From positions 1 to 6,299 of the forward strand of contig JAMOSL010000155.1 in NCBI GenBank assembly GCA_027063105.1: 6,299 bases of DNA, in the 5' to 3' direction. Under the pieces are notes generated by a model. The model did no database searches and was not told the origin of the DNA. It saw only the letters and a program-made list of their open reading frames with translations. A program made the translations under genes and the position numbers. This document shows positions 1 through 4,769 of the stretch, one piece after another (the stretch's first letter is position 1; the number at the start of each line of letters is the position of its first letter). This DNA comes from Campylobacteraceae bacterium. GTDB lineage: Bacteria > Campylobacterota > Campylobacteria > Campylobacterales > Sulfurovaceae.

Positions 1-675
1 ATCTCCAATTCTATGAAAATTAGCATCTCTTAGAGGAGCTTCCACATTACTTTCAGCTTGAGAATTGTTTACTGTATCTTTTGTAGGTACAAAGAGTGGG
101 TCTTCTACTTCATTTTGTGAGGTATTTACAACCATCTCACCTTCCATTACTGGATCACCTGGATTAATAGCTCTTAAAGTACCAGAACTTTTATCTTGAG
201 CAAAGAATATTCCTTGCAAATCTTTTAGATAACCTATTGTACCTTCAGGCATTACTGCTTCTGCCTCTTCTTCAGTTTCAGAATCTTCTATCTCTTGAGA
301 ATTAGATACTTCTAAAGAATCACTAACAATTTCTCCTGAATCGTTTACAACAACTTCTCCATCATAAATGGTATCTCCTGCCATTATTTTTCTAGTTTTA
401 CCAGAAGATGAATTTTTAGCAAAATGTTCACCGTCTAGATTTTTAAAATTTCCTAGTATACTACCTGCTTCGATATCAACCTCTGCACCACTTCTATCTG
501 AATTATCTTCTTTAGTCTCTTTTATAGCATTTGGTATCTCTTGACCTTCTGAATTAACAACGATTTCTCCTTCGTGTAATTCATCACCTTCTTTCAACTC
601 TCTAAGATTTCCTTCTCCGTCAAGAGCAAATATTTCGCCTTTTAATTCTTTTAAAAATCCAATAATTTTTTTCAT
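1..675 (-). CDS. N-terminal part of a probable type I-secreted adhesin with three retention-like modules (3' end beyond window)
   Basis: An open frame of 225 codons runs from ATG at 675 off the left edge without a stop. An AAAGGAT ribosome binding site lies about 6 nt before the start, and a promoter lies in the gap after rnr. The product starts MKKIIGFLKELKGEIFALD and has no hydrophobic signal peptide and no cysteine; it is rich in Asp/Glu. Three copies of one pattern occur (residues 6-41, 75-111, 148-184): G-x-[FL]-K-x-L-x-G-x-x-FA, then GxxR, GD, GE, VVN. This resembles the N-terminal retention module of LapA/BapA-type RTX adhesins, which holds the protein in its outer-membrane pore after C-terminal type I secretion. 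Acidic, Ser-rich linkers separate the copies. No di-alanine LapG cleavage site is visible in this part. The assignment as an adhesin is inference from the module; the rest of the gene, which would carry repeats and a secretion signal, is not seen. The coding frame itself is secure. Confidence 0.82.
   Translation of the reverse strand, partial: MKKIIGFLKELKGEIFALDGEGNLRELKEGDELHEGEIVVNSEGQEIPNAIKETKEDNSDRSGAEVDIEAGSILGNFKNLDGEHFAKNSSSGKTRKIMAGDTIYDGEVVVNDSGEIVSDSLEVSNSQEIEDSETEEEAEAVMPEGTIGYLKDLQGIFFAQDKSSGTLRAINPGDPVMEGEMVVNTSQNEVEDPLFVPTKDTVNNSQAESNVEAPLRDANFHRIGD
124..660 (-). repeat. Three tandem protein-level repeats (retention-module-like, about 36 residues, period about 70)
   Basis: Copy 1 lies at 660-553, copy 2 at 453-343 and copy 3 at 234-124. 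Aligned landmarks are KELKGEIFA / KNLDGEHFA / KDLQGIFFA; NLREL / KTRKI / TLRAI; EGDELHEGEIVVN / AGDTIYDGEVVVN / PGDPVMEGEMVVN. Distances between equivalent glycines are 69 and 73 residues. The copies are clearly alike as protein but have diverged as DNA, so this is an old duplication kept by selection rather than a recent tandem expansion. Linkers (residues 42-70 and 112-144) are acidic and low in complexity. Confidence 0.8.
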
Positions 676-705
676 AATTTATCCTTTATTATTTTACTAT
701 ACCTT

Positions 706-734
706 ATTATAACATAGAAAAATCGTCTAAAAAT
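706..734 (-). promoter_or_regulatory. Promoter for the adhesin-like gene
   Basis: On the minus strand a perfect TATAAT occupies 711-706, preceded by TG one base upstream (TGTTATAAT, an extended -10). Two T-tracts (ATTTTT and GATTTTT) lie about 8 and 18 bp upstream, the T-rich periodic pattern usual for sigma-70 promoters in Campylobacterota, which often lack a -35 box. The start of transcription would fall near 699, giving a 5' leader of about 24 nt. The gap to the rnr stop is 69 bp and holds no convincing terminator. Confidence 0.6.
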
Positions 735-744
735 CATCTTGTAT

Positions 745-2691
745 TTATATTCTAATAATAACCTCTCCTCTTATTGTAGCTGAAGCTATGTCTACATCTT
801 TAATTACTACTTTAATTTTATCAAATAAAACAACATTATCACCTCTTATATTTATGGTTATCCCTGATATGTCTCCATCTATCATAGCCTTAGCGTTTTC
901 TCCTGCTTCTATGATTTCAGCATCAAATGATAATTCAATATGCTTCTCTGCCCATCTTGCAAATTTTCTATCTCTAAAGTCCCATTCAGCCTTTGTACTT
1001 TCTCTTTCTAAATCACTAACTCTAACGCAAAGAGGCTCTATATTTCTTAGCAGATAACTCTTTTGTTCATCATCTTCATTTAATTTTGCCTTTATTAAAC
1101 GGTGTAAAATTAAATCGCTATATCGTCTAATTGGAGATGTAAAATGGCTATAATGAGTAAAACCTAATCCAAAGTGACCAGTATTAGATGGAGAGTATGA
1201 AGCCCTCCTTAAAGACTTGATAATCATAGAATCAACTTCACTCTCTACATTCATAATTAATGCCTGTGCTTGAATAGCTCTAATTAAAGATGGAGAATCT
1301 TCATACTGTTTTACAAAAAGTCCAATGGTAGATAACTCCTCTAAAAGTGTTTCTATTTTGCTTAGTTGTGGTGGCTCATGAATACGAAAAATTGATAACT
1401 CTTTTTCCTTGAATATTTTGGCTGATGCTTGATTAGCTAAAAGCATACACTCTTCTATAAGTGAATGTGATGGTGTACTATTCTCGATAGATGTATTCAT
1501 TAATAAATGTTCACTATCAATAGATAATTTAATTTCATCGCTTCTAAAATCAAAACCACTTTTTAGACGATTTTTTGTAAGTTCTTTAGTGACTTTATAT
1601 AGAGGAAAAAGATATTTTAGTATATTTATATCAATATCTTTCGCAGTTTCTCCATTATTCTTAATATATGTGTCAATTTGTTCATAATTAAATCGTCTTT
1701 TTGAGTGTATAATAGCTTCAAAAAATTCTTCTTTAATTGGTTTTAAATTATTGCTATCGATTGTAATTTTGCATACAAATGATAATCTGTTGACATTTGG
1801 TTTTAATGAACATAAGTTTTCACTTAACTCTCTTGGTAACATAGGAAATGATTTATGAGGTAAATAAGTTGTAAACCCTCTCTTCTTAGCCTCTTTATCT
1901 ATTGGTGAGAAATAATCCACATAATGACTAACATCTGCAATAGCCACATATAATATATAGTTTTTCAAGTCAAAATATATTGCATCATCAAAATCTTTAG
2001 CTGTGATAGGGTCTATAGTACAGAAGTCTAAATGAGTTAAATCAATTCTATCTGGATAATCATCTATATTGACTTCTAATGGAATAGCTTCAGCTTGTGA
2101 TATGCAATCTAATTGAAATAAATCTTCTCTTTTATATAGTGCTAATGATATTTTTTCATCAACTTTAGGGTCTCCCAAGTGTCCAAATATCTCTAAAACT
2201 TCATCTGTAGAACTATCAACTTTCATAACAGTTCCGATTTTAAAGGTTTTAATATCCATATCTTTCATTGTCGCATGAGTAGGGAAAGAATTTCTTATAT
2301 TTCTAATCTCAAAATTTCCATTTTCATCTTTATAAGTATATAAAATTTCATAAGGATGTGCTTCTGTAATAATAGATACTATCTTTGCACTAGCTCTACC
2401 TCTTCTTGCAATAATTCTCTTAACAAGAACTACATCTCCTGATGAAGCATCTCCTAGATTATCAGCCTCTATTAGTAAATCTTTATGCTCCTTAGATTGA
2501 GCTTCTACAAAACCTCTTCCATCTTTTCCAAGGTATAGCTCTCCAACTCTATATAAAGATTTTAATCTCCAAAAACCATCTATTTTCTCAATGGCATTAA
2601 TTTCTTGAAGATTAAAAAAACTATTTTTATCTTCTTCTTCTATATCTGATTCGATACAACCGTTAATAAGTTGAATAGCAAATGGGGACAT
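745..2691 (-). CDS. rnr: Ribonuclease R (RNB-family 3'-5' exoribonuclease)
   Basis: The 648-residue product is a processive 3'-to-5' exoribonuclease of the RNase II/R family, acting in the cytoplasm on structured RNA, rRNA and mRNA fragments. Visible architecture: an OB-fold/cold-shock domain at about 50-110 (KDGRGFV, then GDVVLVK), a second OB-like segment at about 113-175, the RNB catalytic domain at about 215-530, and a weak S1-like domain at about 575-648. The four metal-binding aspartates are all present in DPITAKDFDDA (D227, D233, D235, D236), and the RNB signature HFGLGFTHYSHFTSPIRRYS lies at 506-525. It is much shorter than the 813-residue E. coli enzyme, lacking the N-terminal helix-turn-helix and basic tail, as is usual for the Campylobacterota form. 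The ATG at 2691 has an AAGAGGAAG ribosome binding site that directly follows the upstream stop codon 15 nt away, so the gene is co-transcribed with the TIGR02757 gene. Confidence 0.95.
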   Translation of the reverse strand: MSPFAIQLINGCIESDIEEEDKNSFFNLQEINAIEKIDGFWRLKSLYRVGELYLGKDGRGFVEAQSKEHKDLLIEADNLGDASSGDVVLVKRIIARRGRASAKIVSIITEAHPYEILYTYKDENGNFEIRNIRNSFPTHATMKDMDIKTFKIGTVMKVDSSTDEVLEIFGHLGDPKVDEKISLALYKREDLFQLDCISQAEAIPLEVNIDDYPDRIDLTHLDFCTIDPITAKDFDDAIYFDLKNYILYVAIADVSHYVDYFSPIDKEAKKRGFTTYLPHKSFPMLPRELSENLCSLKPNVNRLSFVCKITIDSNNLKPIKEEFFEAIIHSKRRFNYEQIDTYIKNNGETAKDIDINILKYLFPLYKVTKELTKNRLKSGFDFRSDEIKLSIDSEHLLMNTSIENSTPSHSLIEECMLLANQASAKIFKEKELSIFRIHEPPQLSKIETLLEELSTIGLFVKQYEDSPSLIRAIQAQALIMNVESEVDSMIIKSLRRASYSPSNTGHFGLGFTHYSHFTSPIRRYSDLILHRLIKAKLNEDDEQKSYLLRNIEPLCVRVSDLERESTKAEWDFRDRKFARWAEKHIELSFDAEIIEAGENAKAMIDGDISGITINIRGDNVVLFDKIKVVIKDVDIASATIRGEVIIRI

Positions 2692-2706
2692 ATTTTTCTT
2701 CCTCTT

Positions 2707-3471
2707 TTATAATTCTATTTTCTCCTGCCCAATTCTATATAGAGCAAAATCATATTTAATGGGGTCACTATTATCAAAACTTTTTAGTGTATTAGTTAAT
2801 TCTACAGATGCCCTCATATCACAACTCTTTCTTTTTAAGAGTCCTATCTTTTTTGAGACATTAAATGTATGAGTGTCAAGAGGCATTAATAAATCTGATT
2901 TGCTAATTTTTTTCCAAAGACCCATATCAATACTATCATCTCTTACCATCCATCTTAAATACATTAAATATCTCTTATAAGTTCCTGCTGTTGATAGTTT
3001 TTTTGGTATAGAGCCAATTAAAAATTTATAACCATGAGTATCAAGAGAATATATATCTTTTATTATAGATATAAAGTTCCATAACCCATCTAATATATTA
3101 TTCTCTTTTTTATATCCATCATAAAATATGTTTTCAATACTATCTATATCCTTTAATCTCTTTAATACTATAAAAATTGCTATAACATCTTGTGCTTTTT
3201 GAAACCTATAATAATGTTTAGATAAAAATTTAATAATTTCTTTTTCACTTTGATCAAGTAAATTAAAATCTAAAGAGTCTAAAAACTTAACAATTTGTTT
3301 AGCATTTCCATAAGCAAATAATGCACAAATAAGGGATATTGTCTCATCTTTATATCTTGAAGCAATTAAAAGTGGGTCAGGTCTATCGTAGCTAAGTTCA
3401 TAAATACTATCTCTATTTAATACTTCTTGATCTAATTTTAGTTTAATAATTTCTAAATCTGTAGGAGTCAT
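2707..3471 (-). CDS. TIGR02757 (DUF2400) family protein, function unknown
   Basis: The 254-residue protein matches the TIGR02757/DUF2400 family by its ordered motifs: DRPDPLLIASRYKD at 29-42, FAYGN at 52-56, KRYLMYLRWMVRDDSID at 166-182, GLWKKI at 184-189, PLDTH at 197-201, then LTNTL and the C-terminal DPIKYDFALYRIG at 236-248. The length is normal for the family and there is no signal peptide or membrane segment, so it should be cytoplasmic. The biochemical role is not known to me; the helical PLDTH...YDFAL layout vaguely recalls helix-hairpin-helix DNA glycosylases, but that is speculation. It is the first gene of a pair with rnr (15-nt gap), which hints at a link to nucleic-acid metabolism but proves nothing. 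The ATG at 3471 has an AAGAAGAG ribosome binding site about 4 nt upstream, and a TATAAT box lies about 28 bp before the start. Confidence 0.9.
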   Translation of the reverse strand: MTPTDLEIIKLKLDQEVLNRDSIYELSYDRPDPLLIASRYKDETISLICALFAYGNAKQIVKFLDSLDFNLLDQSEKEIIKFLSKHYYRFQKAQDVIAIFIVLKRLKDIDSIENIFYDGYKKENNILDGLWNFISIIKDIYSLDTHGYKFLIGSIPKKLSTAGTYKRYLMYLRWMVRDDSIDMGLWKKISKSDLLMPLDTHTFNVSKKIGLLKRKSCDMRASVELTNTLKSFDNSDPIKYDFALYRIGQEKIEL

Positions 3472-3498
3472 TTACTCTTCTTTAATATTATGATTTAA

Positions 3499-3504
3499 AT
3501 TATA
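3499..3504 (-). promoter_or_regulatory. -10 box of the TIGR02757-rnr promoter
   Basis: The minus strand carries TATAAT at 3504-3499 with an upstream TG (TGTTATAAT), the same extended -10 sequence as in front of the adhesin-like gene. Transcription would start near 3492, leaving a leader of about 20 nt before ATG 3471. The region is very AT-rich, so chance matches are possible; position and spacing are what support it. Confidence 0.5.
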
Positions 3505-3703
3505 ACATTATTATCTATAATTCTAATATTTTATCTTGTTTCAAATCCCATAGGGAATGTGTTTAAATAGCTATCAAACTAGCTATTCAAGGGCTTTCGC
3601 ATTATTTTAAACAAATTTATTTTACCTAAAGGATGTTGTCTATTAATAAATGGTGCATATTTTTTATTACTTTAAACTTTTATTGATAATACTTAGTATT
3701 TAA
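3505..3703. other. Gene-free interval with hairpins; possible small RNA or regulatory RNA
   Basis: About 200 bp between the tRNA 3' end and the TIGR02757 promoter has no credible ORF. It holds: a plus-strand TATAAT at 3516-3521; a CRISPR-repeat-like segment at 3538-3568 with a TCCC-ATA-GGGA mini-hairpin (3546-3556); a perfect 8-bp hairpin at 3566-3587; TGTTTA and TAAACA arms (3560-3565 and 3608-3613) that could close a longer helix around it; a TAATAAA/TTTATTA pair at 3644-3669; and a palindrome AATACT-T-AGTATT at 3688-3700. No strong terminator with a U-run is seen for the lptB-tRNA transcript. The GC-richer patch around 3546-3600 stands out from its AT-rich surroundings, which is why I suspect a structured RNA. 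I do not recognise a known family. Confidence 0.4.
3566..3587. repeat. Perfect 8-bp inverted repeat (hairpin)
   Basis: AATAGCTA at 3566-3573 is the exact reverse complement of TAGCTATT at 3580-3587, with a 6-nt loop TCAAAC. No U-run follows on either strand, so it does not look like an intrinsic terminator. It could be a hairpin of a small RNA read in either direction. Confidence 0.7.
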
Positions 3704-3779
3704 TGGTATCCCCAAGAGGACTTGAACCTCTAGCTAAACCTTAGGAGGGTTCTGCTTTATCCAGTTAAGCGATAGGGAC
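3704..3779 (-). tRNA. tRNA-Arg (anticodon CCT)
   Basis: A complete cloverleaf folds on the minus strand. The acceptor stem is GTCCCTA with TGGGGAT (with G1-U72 and U6-G67 wobble pairs), discriminator A and an encoded CCA at 3706-3704. The D stem is GCTT/AAGC with a GG-containing loop; the anticodon stem GAACC/GGTTT encloses loop CTCCTAA with anticodon CCT at 3745-3743; the variable loop is AGCT; the T stem AGAGG/CCTCT encloses TTCAAGT. CCU reads AGG arginine codons. The 5' end lies 6 nt after the lptB stop codon and no separate promoter fits between them, so the tRNA is probably cut from an lptB-tRNA transcript by RNase P. Confidence 0.95.
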
Positions 3780-3785
3780 ATTATT

Positions 3786-4508
3786 TTAGAAGGTAAAATT
3801 TTCTCCTAAATAGTATTTTCTAACATTTTCATCGTTTGCAATATCATTACTTGATCCTTCAGCTAACATCTCTCCACTCCTCATAACATAGCCTCTATCA
3901 CAAATATCAAGAGTTTCTCTAACATTGTGGTCGGTTATTAATATTCCCATATCTAATTCAACTAATTGACGGATAATATTTTGAATATCTATAACAGCTA
4001 TAGGGTCAATTCCTGCAAATGGTTCATCAAGCAATAAAAACTTTGGTTCTCCAACTAATGCTCTTGCAATTTCAACTCTTCTTCTCTCTCCACCACTTAA
4101 TCTTATTCCTAAACGGTCTCTAATTGGTGTAATATTGAATATTTCTAATAACTTTTCTATTCTTGGAGATATTTCTTCTTTTTTAATATTTAATGCTTCA
4201 GATGCTATTCTTAAATTCTGTTCTACTGTTAAATCTTTAAATATACTAGATTCTTGTGGAAGATAACCTATCCCTTTTTTAGCTCTGGCACTTAATGGTA
4301 AAACTGTTATATCTTCTCCATCAATTAGAATTTTTCCACCAGTAGCATCAGTTAATCCACAAACCATATAAAAACAAGTTGTTTTTCCAGCACCGTTTGG
4401 ACCTAGTAATCCAACTATCTCTTTACTCTTTAATTTTAAAGATATATCATGAACTATTTGTGTTTTTTTTATGATTTTAGATAAATTGTTTGCTTCTAAG
4501 ATATGCAT
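3786..4508 (-). CDS. lptB: LPS export ABC transporter ATP-binding protein LptB
   Basis: The 240-residue protein is the cytoplasmic ATPase that, with LptF/LptG, extracts lipopolysaccharide from the inner membrane and pushes it along the LptC-A-D bridge to the cell surface. Seen motifs: Walker A GPNGAGKTT (36-44), Q-loop in GYLPQESSIF (Q85), signature LSGGERRR (137-144), Walker B FLLLDEP (157-163) followed by the LptB-typical FAGIDPIAV, and the H-loop histidine in ITDHNV (H194). The C-terminus YLGENF (233-238) is also typical of LptB, and the length matches E. coli LptB (241). The ATG at 4508 has AAAGG about 5 nt upstream. No other lpt gene is in the window; the gene has its own promoter, diverging from leuA, and a tRNA-Arg directly downstream. 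Confidence 0.96.
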   Translation of the reverse strand: MHILEANNLSKIIKKTQIVHDISLKLKSKEIVGLLGPNGAGKTTCFYMVCGLTDATGGKILIDGEDITVLPLSARAKKGIGYLPQESSIFKDLTVEQNLRIASEALNIKKEEISPRIEKLLEIFNITPIRDRLGIRLSGGERRRVEIARALVGEPKFLLLDEPFAGIDPIAVIDIQNIIRQLVELDMGILITDHNVRETLDICDRGYVMRSGEMLAEGSSNDIANDENVRKYYLGENFTF

Positions 4509-4537
4509 TTTGACCTTTATGTTTTTACTATGATAGC

Positions 4538-4543
4538 ATTATA
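4538..4543 (-). promoter_or_regulatory. -10 box of the lptB promoter
   Basis: TATAAT on the minus strand at 4543-4538, preceded by a seven-T tract a few bases upstream, matches the Campylobacterota sigma-70 style. Transcription would start near 4531 with a leader of about 22 nt. Confidence 0.55.
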
Positions 4544-4586
4544 CTAAAAAAATATTATATTCAGTAATTTTAAATTTCTTTGTAGG

Positions 4587-4592
4587 TATAAT
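4587..4592 (+). promoter_or_regulatory. -10 box of the leu leader promoter
   Basis: TATAAT at 4587-4592 on the plus strand follows a T-rich stretch (TAATTTTAAATTTCTTT). Transcription would start near 4599, only about 15 nt before the leader-peptide ATG and immediately before its ribosome binding site. It is 44 bp from the divergent lptB -10 box. Confidence 0.6.
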
Positions 4593-4614
4593 ATTAAAAA
4601 TTAAAGGAGAAATT

Positions 4615-4683
4615 ATGATAAATATATCAGTAAAAAAATTTAATAAACAAGTCTCTCTTCTCCTACTACTCCTATCACTATAA
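4615..4683 (+). CDS. leuL: leu leader peptide (22 residues, leucine-rich attenuator peptide)
   Basis: A short frame starts at ATG 4615 behind a strong AAAGGAGA ribosome binding site (4603-4610) and ends at TAA 4681-4683. The product begins MINISVKKFNKQV and ends SLLLLLLSL: six consecutive Leu codons (4657-4674) and one more just before the stop. All seven are CTN (CTT, CTC, CTA, CTA, CTC, CTA, CTA), while the neighbouring leuA uses almost only TTA/TTG. By analogy with enterobacterial leuL, the peptide has no function of its own; the ribosome's progress through the Leu codons reports on charged tRNA-Leu and sets the fold of the RNA before leuA. The hydrophobic end superficially resembles a signal peptide, but the start is polar and the frame stops at once. 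Position, start signal and codon content together make this a strong call, although the sequence gives no direct proof of expression. Confidence 0.85.
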   Translation: MINISVKKFNKQVSLLLLLLSL

Positions 4684-4757
4684 AAAATTTAACCATATAT
4701 AGATTTAGTTTTTTACCAATAGATATTTGGTAAAATTAGTAAAATTATTTAATTTTA
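4681..4757 (+). promoter_or_regulatory. Candidate leu attenuator: alternative RNA stems between leader peptide and leuA
   Basis: A perfect 9-bp stem, TTTTACCAA (4711-4719) with TTGGTAAAA (4727-4735) around a 7-nt loop, is the most stable structure. It is mutually exclusive with an upstream pairing of 4681-4689 (TAAAAAATT, starting at the leader stop codon) with 4707-4715 (AGTTTTTTA). A third AT-only hairpin, TAAAATT (4740-4746) with AATTTTA (4751-4757), abuts the leuA ribosome binding site. A ribosome reaching the leader stop would cover 4681-4689 and let the 4711-4735 hairpin form; one stalled on Leu codons would leave 4681-4689 free to disrupt it. No clean U-run follows the hairpin, so whether it acts on termination or translation is open. 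Confidence 0.5.
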
Positions 4758-4769
4758 AAAGGGATTATA

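Noticed and set aside
788..1057. An 89-codon plus-strand open frame
   Set aside because: It lies wholly inside the well-supported rnr gene on the other strand, has no recognisable ribosome binding site or motif, and is Ser/Leu-rich, as expected for an antisense shadow.
3540..3551. Remnant of a second tRNA (TTCAAAT T-loop-like sequence)
   Set aside because: The flanking bases cannot form a 5-bp T stem and no acceptor or anticodon arm is present, so it is not a tRNA fragment or obvious attachment site.
3538..3568. CRISPR array
   Set aside because: Only one repeat-like segment is present, with no regularly spaced second copy and no cas gene in the window; kept only as a speculative finding.
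3634..3687. A 17-codon plus-strand frame starting ATG after TAAAGG
   Set aside because: The AAAGG is directly adjacent to the ATG, too close for a ribosome binding site, and the frame has no pattern or context to support it.
3688..3700. Terminator after the tRNA (AATACT-T-AGTATT palindrome)
   Set aside because: The stem is AT-only with a loop too short to fold fully, and no U-run follows on the minus strand.
4615..4683. Leader frame as a secreted or membrane micro-protein
   Set aside because: The hydrophobic run is only nine residues at the very end, and the exclusive use of CTN codons just ahead of leuA is better explained by attenuation.
4711..4735. Classical intrinsic terminator
   Set aside because: The hairpin is perfect, but the following bases (TTAGTAAAATTATTT) are not a proper U-run, so I list it only as part of a candidate attenuator.
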